This document shows, piece after piece, positions 34,300 to 43,249 of a stretch of 64,000 nucleotides of DNA. The stretch covers positions 1,178,001 through 1,242,000 of the forward strand of contig NZ_AP019827.1 of the NCBI RefSeq assembly GCF_008327825.1, written 5' to 3'. Origin of the DNA: Leptotrichia shahii (GTDB lineage: Bacteria; Fusobacteriota; Fusobacteriia; Fusobacteriales; Leptotrichiaceae). Position numbers and translations under genes: made by a program. The notes under the pieces are model-generated. The model ran no database searches. It was given only the letters and a program-made list of their open reading frames with translations, and had not been told where the DNA came from. Within the stretch, counting starts at the first letter, position 1, and each line of letters opens with the position of its first letter.

Positions 34300-34474
34300 G
34301 TAATTTTTATTTTAAAATTTTTTAGCTATTATTATATTCAATATCAAAATTTATAATATTGTAAACTAAAATTCATTTAAACCTTGAATTTTTCCCCATT
34401 TTACTATACAATATTCTGAAGTATTCAAAACTAATTTTTTAAAGTTTATTTCAAAATAAACAGAAAGGAAAAAT

Positions 34475-35263
34475 ATGAAGCAATATATCGTAGACGCTTT
34501 TACAGATACCGTTTTCAAAGGAAATCCTGCTGCTGTGTGCATTATGGATTCTTGGATAGATGACGACTTGATGCTTTCGATTACGAGAGAGAATAATTTG
34601 TCAGAGACGGCTTTTGCTGTGAAGGAAAATGAGAAATATAGATTGCGTTGGTTCACTTCTGGCGGAGAAATCGACCTTTGTGGACATGCTACTTTGGCGA
34701 CAGCCTTTGTGATAACTAATTTTTATGAAAAAAATATTGATAAAATCGTGTTTGACACATTGAGTGGCGATTTAACTGTTCACAAAAAAGGAGAATTATT
34801 TGAATTGAATTTTCCTTCTTACGACTTAAAATCTGTTGAAATTACGAAAGAAATAATTGATGCGATTGGGGTTAAGCCACTGGAAGTCTTTATTGACAGG
34901 GATTTAGTTTGTGTTTTGGAAAATTCTGAACTTGTGAAAAAGTTTGAGCCAAATTTGGAAAAAATTAAATTGCTCGATGGGCTTCTTTTGCACATTACGG
35001 CTAAAGTTGATGAAAACTCGGAATTTGATTGTATTTCTCGTTCTTTTGCACCAAAATTGAATGTTGCTGAAGATCCAGTTTGTGGCTCTGGTCATTGTCA
35101 TCTTGTGCCACTTTGGTCATATAAATTGGGAAAAAATGAGATTGCTGCATTTCAGGCTTCCAAACGTACGGGAACTCTTTATTGTAAATTGGACAAAGAA
35201 AAAAATCGAGTTTCGTTAAGAGGGAAAGCTGTGTTATTTGCAGTTTCAGAGATTTTTATCTAA
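34475..35263 (+). CDS. PhzF-family isomerase/epimerase
   Basis: The 262-aa protein has the PhzF fold with its start YIVDAFTDTVFKGNPAAVCIM, the catalytic Glu44 in NNLSETAFA, and FTSGGEIDLCGHATLATAFV; the second-half motif EDPVCGSGHCHLVPLW completes the active site. PhzF enzymes isomerise ring compounds; in organisms without phenazine genes their substrates are mostly unknown. CAGAAAGGA lies before the ATG. It is monocistronic and divergent from the marR gene. Confidence 0.9.
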   Translation: MKQYIVDAFTDTVFKGNPAAVCIMDSWIDDDLMLSITRENNLSETAFAVKENEKYRLRWFTSGGEIDLCGHATLATAFVITNFYEKNIDKIVFDTLSGDLTVHKKGELFELNFPSYDLKSVEITKEIIDAIGVKPLEVFIDRDLVCVLENSELVKKFEPNLEKIKLLDGLLLHITAKVDENSEFDCISRSFAPKLNVAEDPVCGSGHCHLVPLWSYKLGKNEIAAFQASKRTGTLYCKLDKEKNRVSLRGKAVLFAVSEIFI

Positions 35264-35324
35264 AATTTTCTCTTTTTTTATTTTTCAAAATTTAAATAGC
35301 AGTATAAAATCATAAATTCAATTT

Positions 35325-35425
35325 TTTTTAATACTATTCCCTATTGGAATAACAGATTTATTATAAATTTCAAATTACATACTATTTAGCAAGGGGGCTT
35401 AATCCCTTGCTTTAGAACATTTGCT
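35325..35425. repeat. R3 dispersed repeat copy
   Basis: ATACTATTCCCTATTGGAATAAC, then a TTATTATAAATTT and AATTACATACTATT stretch, matches the left arm of the element at 37976. It ends with GCAAGGG (35389-35395) pairing with CCCTTGC (35404-35410). Confidence 0.5.
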
Positions 35426-35468
35426 TTATCAAATTTCGGATACATATAGTTTTTTCCTAACAAGTCTA

Positions 35469-35969
35469 TCAAATTTCTTCCATTAGCAAATCCACAATCG
35501 CTCCATTTACAATTTCAACTAATTTTCTTGTTTCCACTTCCATCTGCAACCCTCTTCTACCAGCTGAAACCATTATTTTTTCAAATTTCTCCACTTCCTT
35601 GTCAAAAAAAGTCCTAAACAGCCTTTTCATTCCCACAGGAGAACAACCCCCACGAATATATCCTGTTTCCTTCTCAAGCTCTCCAAGTGGTAACAAATCA
35701 ATATTTTTCTCTCCAGAAGCCTTTGCCACTTTTTTCAAATCCAAATGTGCTTCCCCATGAATAACACAAACATACAAATTCTTACTTTTCCCCTTCAGCA
35801 CGATCGTTTTAAAGACTCTCTCTGCCAATTCAGGAAACTTTTCAGCAACACCAAGTCCCCCGCTTTTATCTTCGCTCCACTCATAAGTATGAATAATATA
35901 TGGAATTTTCTGTTTATCCAGTTGTCTTAAAGCATTTGTCTTTGCTACTTTATCTTTTTTATGTTTCAT
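35469..35969 (-). CDS. ybaK: YbaK/EbsC-family Cys-tRNA(Pro) deacylase
   Basis: The 166-aa protein matches YbaK, which hydrolyses Cys-tRNA(Pro) formed by mischarging prolyl-tRNA synthetase. It shows TNALRQLDKQKIPYIIHTYEW at the N-terminus, FKTIVLKGKSKNLYVCVIHGEAHLDLKKVAK with the conserved active-site Lys, GYIRGGCSPVGMKR, and SAGRRGLQMEV near the C-terminus. Length and motifs are complete. ATAGGAG precedes the ATG. It stands alone. Confidence 0.9.
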   Translation of the reverse strand: MKHKKDKVAKTNALRQLDKQKIPYIIHTYEWSEDKSGGLGVAEKFPELAERVFKTIVLKGKSKNLYVCVIHGEAHLDLKKVAKASGEKNIDLLPLGELEKETGYIRGGCSPVGMKRLFRTFFDKEVEKFEKIMVSAGRRGLQMEVETRKLVEIVNGAIVDLLMEEI

Positions 35970-36029
35970 AATTACTCCTATATTCTTTATTTTATATTAA
36001 ATATTTCAGTTAAATCTAATATATTGGCA

Positions 36030-36170
36030 ATTTATTTGCTATCATCTCCACCTTTTCTTTACATAATTATTTTTCCTCTTTTTGTATTTTCTCCACTCTC
36101 TGACAAGAGCTTTTAACCCTTTGTGATTATAAATACTGCTGTTATTCTTGATATCTTTTACTTTTACAAT
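36030..36170. repeat. R2 dispersed repeat copy overlapping a gene end
   Basis: CTGACAAG..., TTATAAATACTGCTGTTATTC and ATATCTTTTACTTTTACAATTGCC match the copy at 46233-46377; the left end is diverged. The right inverted end (ACTTTTACAAT, 36160-36170) contains the stop codon of the flavoprotein gene that begins at 37819. Confidence 0.5.
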
Positions 36171-37819
36171 TGCCTACATAAATTATTTTGATAATACTCA
36201 ATCACATACTCTGCACATTTTATCCCATCAACTGCCGCCGACATAATTCCACCAGCATATCCTGCACCTTCTCCGCAAGGCATAAGACCTTCGATATTTG
36301 AGAAAAATCTTTCATTTCTAGGGATTTTCACTGGAGATGAGCTACGGCTTTCGACACCTGACAGAATTGCGTCATCATTAGCAAAACCCTTTATTTTTTT
36401 ATCCATTAAGGTAATTCCTTCTTTTATAGAATCGTTTATAAATTGTGGAAAAATTTCATTTAAGTTTGCAAATTTGTAGCCTGCCAGATAGCTTGGCTTT
36501 ACTTTTCCTAATTTTGTTGAAATTTTATTGTTTACAAAATCGCCAAATAATTGAATAGGAGCTTTGTAATCCTTTCCGCCAAGTTCAAATGCTTTTTCTT
36601 CCAGTTTCCTTTGAAACTCTACTCCAGCCAGAACACTTTCTCCTGGAAAATCCTCAGGAAATACATTTACCAAAATTGCTGAATTTGCATTTTCTAAATC
36701 TCTCTGTGAATAACTCATTCCATTTACGACAAGTCTGCCTTCTTCGCTTGAAGATGGTACAACTACACCACCAGGACACATACAGAAAGTATAAACTCCA
36801 CGTCCATTGCTTGTCTTTACATTTAATTTATATTCTGCAGCAGGTAATTTATCAGCAAATTTTCCATATTGCGAATAATTTATCATACTTTGAAGATGCT
36901 CAATTCTGACTCCTACCGAAAAAGTTTTCCGTTCCATTGTAACATTTTCTTCGTTCAGCATAAAGAAAGTTTCTCTTGCACTATGCCCAATTGCGAGAAT
37001 TACAATATTTGTTGGAATTTCATAAATTTTATTTTTATCAGAATTTTCTACATTTTCAACTAAAATACTTTTTATTTTATTATTTTTAGAATCAGATTTT
37101 TCATAATTTATTTTTGTTAATTTTGTGTTAAATCTGTATTCTCCTCCAAGGCTTTCGATTTTATGCCTGATTTTACGCATTATTTCAATTAATTTATCAG
37201 TTCCAATGTGGGGTTTGGACATATAATTTATTTTTGGATCAGCACCAGCGAGAATTAATTCATCATAAACCTTCTGAATCCGAAAATTATTTGTATTCGT
37301 GTTTAGTTTCCCGTCTGAAAATGTTCCAGCTCCGCCTTCTCCAAACTGCACATTTGAATATTTGTCAAGGTTTCCAGTTTTGAAAAAATTATATACATCT
37401 TTTTCACGTTCATCTACATTTTTTCCCTGCTCAATGATAATTGGCTTTAATCCAGCTTCAGTAAGCACAAGTCCAGCAAAAATTCCAGCAGGACCGCTTC
37501 CGACAATAACAGGACGTTTCACATTTTCATTTTCTGTAAAATTCTCAATTTTTTTCGTAGAATAAGGGTTTTTTTCAATTTTTCTCACATTTTTCACATT
37601 TTCAAATCTTTTCTTTTCCGTTTCCTCGTCAAACTTAAAAGAAATATCCACCGCATAAACAAATACAACATTATCTTTTTTTCTCGCATCAATTGCCTGT
37701 CCTGCAATCTCAAAACTTTTTACCTCATTCTCATTGATTTTGTAAAGTTTGTAAACTGTTTTTTTTAAATCATTTTCGCTGTGTTTTACAGGCATTTTTA
37801 TATTATTTATTCTAATCAT
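36164..37819 (-). CDS. FAD-dependent dehydrogenase of the COG2509 family
   Basis: The 551-aa protein has an N-terminal domain of about 100 residues, then a Rossmann FAD site PVIVGSGPAGIFAGLVLTEAG, the family block QFGEGGAGTFSDGKLNT, GHSARETFFML, VGVRIEHLQSMIN, and a C-terminal SSSPVKIPRNERFFSNIEGLMPCGEGAGYAGGIMSAAVDGIKCAE. This uncharacterised family occurs in many anaerobes; the reaction is unknown. The last codons (Cys-Arg-Gln-Leu and stop) lie in an R2 repeat end, so the C-terminus has probably been replaced or trimmed by that element. Confidence 0.85.
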   Translation of the reverse strand: MIRINNIKMPVKHSENDLKKTVYKLYKINENEVKSFEIAGQAIDARKKDNVVFVYAVDISFKFDEETEKKRFENVKNVRKIEKNPYSTKKIENFTENENVKRPVIVGSGPAGIFAGLVLTEAGLKPIIIEQGKNVDEREKDVYNFFKTGNLDKYSNVQFGEGGAGTFSDGKLNTNTNNFRIQKVYDELILAGADPKINYMSKPHIGTDKLIEIMRKIRHKIESLGGEYRFNTKLTKINYEKSDSKNNKIKSILVENVENSDKNKIYEIPTNIVILAIGHSARETFFMLNEENVTMERKTFSVGVRIEHLQSMINYSQYGKFADKLPAAEYKLNVKTSNGRGVYTFCMCPGGVVVPSSSEEGRLVVNGMSYSQRDLENANSAILVNVFPEDFPGESVLAGVEFQRKLEEKAFELGGKDYKAPIQLFGDFVNNKISTKLGKVKPSYLAGYKFANLNEIFPQFINDSIKEGITLMDKKIKGFANDDAILSGVESRSSSPVKIPRNERFFSNIEGLMPCGEGAGYAGGIMSAAVDGIKCAEYVIEYYQNNLCRQL

Positions 37820-37975
37820 TTTTTCTCCTTATTAGTTTAGTTATTTTTAAAAGTTTGGGACATTGTTTTTCATTTAATATAGTAATTTTGCTATAAATCC
37901 ATTTTAGCAAGGGAGTAAAATTTTGTTGTTATCAAGTAAATAAAATACTAAAATTTATATTTATAGTAACATTTT

Positions 37976-38447
37976 ATACTATTCCCCGTTTAAATAGCGA
38001 ATTTTTAATAAATTTTGAATTACATACTATTGTTAGTAAAGAATTAAAACTTTTGTTCTTAACATAGTTCCTATTTTATAATGGGATTTAGTATTGGATT
38101 ATTTTATTTAATATCAGTTTTTACTATTTTTGTTATGTTTTTTCTTTTTTTCGCAGGATTGCTCATTGCGGCAAATCCTTGTCTTGCAGTAAAGACTTAT
38201 CCTAATAATTAAAACTGTGGCAAGATTGCTACGCAATACCTATGGCTAGACTACGACTTTTATTTGCTCAATTCCGAAACTTCTCCTTCCAGTCGTCAAA
38301 CAGTCGTAGTTGAACAAATAAAAGCTCCGTCGGTTTATTAAAAACAAAAAATTATATTTTAATTATTTTGAAATACTAGGTTCTTATCCTTTGTTAGAAA
38401 AATTTGTAATAAATTCGTTATTTAAATGGGGTTTGGTATTAAATTAT
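37976..38447. repeat. R3-type long foldback element
   Basis: The left arm (ATACTATTCCCCGTTTAAATAGCGAA..., from about 37978) matches the reverse complement of the right arm (...TTCGTTATTTAAATGGGGTTTGGTATT, to about 38442), and each continues into an AACAAAG/GTTCTTA-like stretch. The middle has higher GC and nested palindromes: CTACGACT pairs with AGTCGTAG, and TTTTATTTG with CAAATAAAA near 38250-38330. No coding frame fits. It fills most of the 37820-38459 gap. Confidence 0.55.
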
Positions 38448-38459
38448 ACAGTTGTTTTT

Positions 38460-39695
38460 TTAAAGATTTTTTCCTAAAAAATATCCAGATGTCCAAGCCC
38501 ATTGTAAATTAAATCCACCACACTCACCATAAACATCTAGTATTTCACCAGCAAAATATAAATTTTTAACTTTTTTTGATTTCAAATTTTCCAGATTTAC
38601 TTCACTTAGAGGAATACCTCCAGCGGTAACTTGAGCAGCTTTAAAGCCATTTGTATCAATAATTTTTATTCTATATTTTTTTAAAGTTGTGCAAATTTTG
38701 CGAATTTCGTTGTCTGTCAGTTCATTTATACTTTTTGATAACTTTTCTATTCCTGCCGATTTTGTCAAAAATTGTCCTAGTTTTTTGTTGACAACTCCAT
38801 TAAAAAATTGTTCCATTGTAAAATCCTTTAATATTGTCCGACGTTTTTTTAAAATTTCAAAAATTTCATTATAAGTAAATTTTGGCATAAAGTCAATTTC
38901 AAATTCTACATTTTTATAAATTGGGAAAACATATGAAATATTAAAAACCACATTTCCAGAAATTCCAAAATCCGTAAACAGTAGTTCGCCGTCATAAGTA
39001 CAAATTTTTATTTTCTCTCCATTTTTATTTTCTCCAAAAGCCGTAACTTCCGCATCCGACTTAATCCCTTTTAATCCTTTAATTTTTTCTTTTTCTGCCT
39101 TTAGCTGTACAATAACAGGGATTAATTTCGTAACAGTATGTCCAAAGCTCTTTGCCAGCTCATAGCCGCTCCCATTTGAACCAAGTTCAGGATACGATTT
39201 TCCACCAGTTGCAAGTACTACCTTTTTGGCAATTATCTGTCTTTTATCCTCAGAAATTATCTTAAAATTAAACATTTCCTTCTCAATTTTTGTAACATAA
39301 AAGTCTGTAATTATCTCTATTCCAAGACTTTGTGCATAAAATCGTAGTCCATCTACAATTGATGCCGCCTGTCCACTAAGTGGATAAACTTTCCCACGAT
39401 TTTCCTCATTGCAAATAATTCCAACTTCATCTTCAAAAAATTTCATCGCATCCTGTGAAGTAAAACTTTCCAAAATCTTCTCAATCGGCTGCTTCGTTTT
39501 CTCAATTCCAAAATAATTTTGATTTGAAGCATTCACATTTGTTAAGTTACATCGTCCATTTCCAGTTGTCAGCACTTTTTTTAAAACTCTGTCCTTTCTC
39601 TCCAGAATGACAACATCTCTTCCATTTTTCCTTGCAGTAATCGCCGTCAGAAAACCTGAAGCGCCACCTCCAATTATCACTATTTCTCTTTTCAT
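38460..39695 (-). CDS. HI0933/BaiN-like NAD(P)/FAD-dependent oxidoreductase
   Basis: The 411-aa flavoprotein starts with IVIIGGGASGFLTAITARKNGRDVVILERKDRVLKKVLTTGNGRCNLTN, the hallmark of the HI0933 family, and later has VVLATGGKSYPELGSNGSGYELAKSFGH and the C-terminal AAQVTAGGIPLSEVN...NLYFAGEILDVYGECGGFNLQWAWTSGY. BaiN of this family was linked to bile-acid reduction, but most members are uncharacterised. GGAGAATG lies about 12 bases before the ATG. It is monocistronic. Confidence 0.88.
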   Translation of the reverse strand: MKREIVIIGGGASGFLTAITARKNGRDVVILERKDRVLKKVLTTGNGRCNLTNVNASNQNYFGIEKTKQPIEKILESFTSQDAMKFFEDEVGIICNEENRGKVYPLSGQAASIVDGLRFYAQSLGIEIITDFYVTKIEKEMFNFKIISEDKRQIIAKKVVLATGGKSYPELGSNGSGYELAKSFGHTVTKLIPVIVQLKAEKEKIKGLKGIKSDAEVTAFGENKNGEKIKICTYDGELLFTDFGISGNVVFNISYVFPIYKNVEFEIDFMPKFTYNEIFEILKKRRTILKDFTMEQFFNGVVNKKLGQFLTKSAGIEKLSKSINELTDNEIRKICTTLKKYRIKIIDTNGFKAAQVTAGGIPLSEVNLENLKSKKVKNLYFAGEILDVYGECGGFNLQWAWTSGYFLGKNL

Positions 39696-39776
39696 TTTAT
39701 AATTTCATTCTCCTAAATATTTATAATAAATTTTAAAATTTTTATTAATTTCCTGCTTAAAAGTCAGTTTAAAAAT

Positions 39777-39803
39777 AAAAACGAGCCGTGTGCTCGTTTT
39801 TTT
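39777..39803. terminator. Terminator-like hairpin
   Basis: AAAAACGAGC (39777-39786) pairs with GCTCGTTTTT (39792-39801), T-run following. It sits upstream of the minus-strand flavoprotein gene, so its transcript is not clear; it may bound the 39896-40205 element. Confidence 0.65.
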
Positions 39804-39895
39804 GTATGAAAGAAGTCTAAATGTAGAGATGGGGCATCTCTATTAGACAATGTATTTATATCATATAAATGTTTTTTTGTCAATATTAAAAAAAA

Positions 39896-40205
39896 TAAAA
39901 AATATAGGGGCAATTACTAAATAATATAATAAACACTTTTTGACTATTTTTTTGATCATTCTACTTTCAAAACTTTCCTCATTGAATATTCTCCGCCTTT
40001 CAAATAAAAGCTTAAACTGCTGCTTCAAACAGAATCTGAAAGAAAAAATATTTTTAAAAAAAGTCTTTACAAGCGAGGAAAAATCTGATATTCTAATCAT
40101 AGAGGGAACCACCTTTCAATAGGATTTGGCGATTATATTGTAACTGGTTTCCTCTTTTTTGTTAATTTGAAATTTAATTAAATTTATTTGCCCCTATATT
40201 TTTTA
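39896..40205. mobile_element. 310-bp MITE-like element with 18-bp inverted ends
   Basis: TAAAAAATATAGGGGCAA (39896-39913) is exactly reverse-complementary to TTGCCCCTATATTTTTTA (40188-40205). No target duplication is obvious and no transposase is inside. Short open frames inside on both strands have no binding sites. It carries a possible small RNA gene. Confidence 0.6.
40066..40160 (+). ncRNA. Candidate small RNA inside the MITE-like element
   Basis: TTTACA (40066-40071) and TATTCT (40089-40094) with a 17-base spacer form a promoter, and about 7 bases later a hairpin starts: AGAGGGAACCA (40101-40111) pairs with TGGTTTCCTCT (40145-40155), ending in TTTTTT. A transcript of about 60 bases from 40101 is predicted. 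It is known to me only from this pattern. Confidence 0.35.
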
Positions 40206-40262
40206 CTCTGTCAGCTCAGTAACTAAGGAAACTTTTAAATAACAATGGTGTTTTTAGCAAAC

Positions 40263-40278
40263 TGATAAAATTTTATCA
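40263..40278. promoter_or_regulatory. Palindrome upstream of scrB
   Basis: TGATAAAATTTTATCA is a perfect 16-base palindrome 69 bases before the scrB start. It could be an operator for a sugar regulator, although A/T-rich palindromes can arise by chance. Confidence 0.35.
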
Positions 40279-40347
40279 AAAATTGAATAGATTTTAAATA
40301 ATATCCAAAAAAAATGAATGTATATTAAATTGAAAGGTGGATAAAAT

Positions 40348-41808
40348 ATGGATTTCAAAGATATTAAAAAAAATGAAGAAAAATCGGTTTTGGAAAAAAA
40401 AGGAATTGTGGAAAAGGATTTTTGGCGACAAAAATATCATATTCAAGGAATTGTGGGACTTATTAATGATCCAAATGGATTCTCACAGTTTAAGGGGAAG
40501 TATCATATGTTTTATCAATGGAATCCATTAGGGACAATTCATAAAAATAAAACTTGGGCTCATAGTGTAAGTAAAGATTTACTGCATTGGGAAAGATTGG
40601 AAACAGCTTTACGACCTGATACTTGGTATTCTAAGGATGGAGTTTATTCTGGAAGCGCAATTGCAGATGATGGAAAACTTTACCTGTTTTATACTGGAAA
40701 TGTAAAAGATGCTGATGGAAACAGAGAATCTTACCAGTGTCTGGCAGTTTCTAGCGATGGGGAGAATTTTGAAAGATGGGAACCAAGCATTATTAATCAG
40801 CCAGATGGATATACTCGACATATAAGAGACCCGAAAATTTGGAAAAAAGATGGAAAGTTTTATGCTGTAATCGGTATTCAAAGTGAAGATTTAGAAGGAA
40901 AAGCAGTTTTATACAGTTCAGAAAATATAAAAGACTGGAAGTTTGAAGGGGAAATTGCTGGGGCAAATCATGGAAAAATTAAAGATTTTGGATTTATGTG
41001 GGAATGTCCTGACTATTTTCAGCTAAAAGATGAAAAAACTGGAGAAGTAAAGGATTTATTGGTATTTTCTCCACAAGGGCTGGAACCAGAAGGAGATTTG
41101 TACAATAATAAATATCAGACAGGATATTTATTTGGAAAACTGGATTATGAAAAACCTGAATTTGAAATCACATCAGATTTTGTGGAAATTGATAGAGGGC
41201 ATGACTTTTATGCACCACAGTCAATGGAAGATGACAAAGGAAGAAGAATTATTGTAGGCTGGATGGGAGTTCCTGAAGAAGAAGACTTTCCAACTGTGAA
41301 AAATGAATGGCTTCACTGCCTGACTTTGCCAAGGGAATTAAAGGTAATTGATGGAAGACTTTATCAATTGCCGATAAAGGAAATGGAAAGCATTCGAGGA
41401 GAAAAACTTGAGTTTAATGAAAAGGTGGCTGGAGAAGTTCAAGTTGGAACTGGGACAACTTATGAATTAAAAGCTAAATTTGCTGATTTTAATTCTGATT
41501 TTGGATTGAAATTGAGAACGGGCAAAAATAGTGAAACTGTTTTAAAATTTGATTACAATGATAAGAAATTCGTATTGGACAGAACAAAGGGTGAGCAGCC
41601 TGATAAGAGATTAAGAAAAGTTTATTTGGGAGATATTTCAGAACTGGAACTTACAGTATTTGTAGATAATTCTTCTGTGGAAGTGTTTATTAATGGTGGA
41701 CAGGAAGTGTTTTCATCGAGAATATTCCCAGAAAAAGGTGCACATGGTATAAGTGTATTTACAGATGGAGATGTAAGTGCAGAAATTGAAAAATGGGAAT
41801 GGAAATAA
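40348..41808 (+). CDS. scrB: Sucrose-6-phosphate hydrolase, GH32
   Basis: The 486-aa enzyme is a glycoside hydrolase family 32 protein that would split sucrose-6-phosphate delivered by a sucrose PTS. The catalytic triad is visible: nucleophile Asp in LINDPNGF (near residue 41), Asp in HIRDPKIW (near 162) and acid/base Glu in MWECPDYF (near 218). The GH32 C-terminal beta-sandwich is complete, with VDNSSVEVFINGGQEVFSSRIFP. GAAAGGTGG precedes the ATG. No sucrose transporter or ScrR lies in the window, so the rest of the system must be elsewhere. An invertase acting on plain sucrose is the alternative. Confidence 0.9.
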   Translation: MDFKDIKKNEEKSVLEKKGIVEKDFWRQKYHIQGIVGLINDPNGFSQFKGKYHMFYQWNPLGTIHKNKTWAHSVSKDLLHWERLETALRPDTWYSKDGVYSGSAIADDGKLYLFYTGNVKDADGNRESYQCLAVSSDGENFERWEPSIINQPDGYTRHIRDPKIWKKDGKFYAVIGIQSEDLEGKAVLYSSENIKDWKFEGEIAGANHGKIKDFGFMWECPDYFQLKDEKTGEVKDLLVFSPQGLEPEGDLYNNKYQTGYLFGKLDYEKPEFEITSDFVEIDRGHDFYAPQSMEDDKGRRIIVGWMGVPEEEDFPTVKNEWLHCLTLPRELKVIDGRLYQLPIKEMESIRGEKLEFNEKVAGEVQVGTGTTYELKAKFADFNSDFGLKLRTGKNSETVLKFDYNDKKFVLDRTKGEQPDKRLRKVYLGDISELELTVFVDNSSVEVFINGGQEVFSSRIFPEKGAHGISVFTDGDVSAEIEKWEWK

Positions 41809-41840
41809 AAAATTAATTAGAAAATCTAGAAGGGAAAAAA

Positions 41841-43175
41841 TTGGTAAAAAATAAAATAACAGAAAAAAAAATGATAAGAAGCAATAATATTAAATTAGAC
41901 ATTATAAATATTATTGATGATATTTTGCATGAGAAAAAATATAGCAATATTCAGTTAAATTATTATTTTTCTAAAAAAAATTATGCACAAAAGGAAAAGA
42001 CTTTTATTACAAATGTTATAAATACTACAATAAAAAATTTAATTTATATTGATTATTTAATTGAAAAAGGCACACGAAGTGTAAAAAAGCGAAAAATAAA
42101 GCAACTTTTGAGAATCTCAGTTGCACAGCTATTTTTTATGGAATCGGATGATGCAGGAGTGATATTTGAAGCTGGAGAAGTTGCGAAAATTATAAATGAG
42201 CATCAAGTTGGATTTGTAAATGCATCTTTACAGGCAATTTTAAAAAATAAGAAAAAGTTTGATAGCGAGATTCCAATGGATAAAAGAGAAAGTATTGCTT
42301 TATCATATCCACAATGGTTTGTGAATAAAATTAAAATTGATTTTCCAGATAATTATTTGGAAATAATGGAATCTTATAAAAAAAGAAGTTATCTATCGGT
42401 TAGATTTGATAAAAGTAAAATCACAAAAGAGAAATTTGAAAAATTATTGAAGGAAATTAATACGAAATTCTTATTTTCAATTGATGAAGTCTATTATTTA
42501 TCAAATGCGAATATTTTTGATACTGAAATTTATAAAAATGGAGGAATTGTGATTCAAGATGCTTCATCTTATCTAGCTGTGAAAAATTTAAATGTGAAAG
42601 ATGGAGATGTTGTGCTTGATGCTTGTGCCGCTCCAGGTGGAAAATCTCTTGGAATTTTGCAATTATTTAATCCAGAAAAATTGATTTCTACTGATATTCA
42701 TGAGCATAAAGTGAAATTGTTAAATGAACTTAAAGATAAATATGGGTATAATAATTTTCAAATAAAGTTAAATAATGCAACACAAATTGAAAATTTAGGA
42801 GTTAAATTTGATAAAATATTGTTGGATATGCCATGTAGCGGACTTGGAGTGCTTAGGAAAAAGCCAGAGAAAATATATGAATTGACTTCAAATGACATAA
42901 AAACTTTGAAAAAACTTCAGAAAAAAATATTTGAAAGTGCGTATAAATGCTTAAAAAATGGCGGAGAGATCGTCTATAGCACTTGCACTTTTTCTAAAAA
43001 TGAAAATACAAATAATATTCAGTATCTCTTGGAAAAATATGAGGATTTGGAAATTTTAGATTTGGAAATTCCAGAAAATGTGGAAATTGAAAAAGATGAA
43101 CTTGGCGGGGTTTATATTTCATATAAAAATAAATATATGGATGGATTTTATATTGCAAAATTGAGAAAAAATTAA
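41841..43175 (+). CDS. rsmB: RsmB-like 16S rRNA m5C methyltransferase
   Basis: The 444-aa protein has an N-terminal NusB-like RNA-binding domain (about residues 15-145) and a C-terminal RsmB/RsmF methyltransferase domain. S-adenosylmethionine contacts are in VVLDACAAPGGKSLGI (near residue 258), and the two catalytic Cys lie in DMPCSGLGVL and STCTFS. It would methylate C967 of 16S rRNA. TTG at 41841 is preceded by AGAAGGGA at good distance; the first ATG at 41871 has no binding site, so a TTG start is chosen. It starts a run of three same-strand genes for RNA and protein upkeep. Confidence 0.88.
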   Translation: MVKNKITEKKMIRSNNIKLDIINIIDDILHEKKYSNIQLNYYFSKKNYAQKEKTFITNVINTTIKNLIYIDYLIEKGTRSVKKRKIKQLLRISVAQLFFMESDDAGVIFEAGEVAKIINEHQVGFVNASLQAILKNKKKFDSEIPMDKRESIALSYPQWFVNKIKIDFPDNYLEIMESYKKRSYLSVRFDKSKITKEKFEKLLKEINTKFLFSIDEVYYLSNANIFDTEIYKNGGIVIQDASSYLAVKNLNVKDGDVVLDACAAPGGKSLGILQLFNPEKLISTDIHEHKVKLLNELKDKYGYNNFQIKLNNATQIENLGVKFDKILLDMPCSGLGVLRKKPEKIYELTSNDIKTLKKLQKKIFESAYKCLKNGGEIVYSTCTFSKNENTNNIQYLLEKYEDLEILDLEIPENVEIEKDELGGVYISYKNKYMDGFYIAKLRKN

Positions 43176-43249
43176 TAGATTATATTCTGGCTTGAAACAA
43201 AAAGATTAGTTGGTTGAGCTAAAAAAATAATTGAAAGGACGTATTTGGA

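Noticed and set aside
37820-38459. Possible tRNA or structured RNA gene because of locally higher GC
   Set aside because: No cloverleaf or TTCGA arm was found; the palindromes belong to the foldback element.
39861-40122. Short frames on both strands in the 39.9-40.1 kb element
   Set aside because: They lack ribosome binding sites and overlap the inverted-repeat element; a non-coding element fits better.
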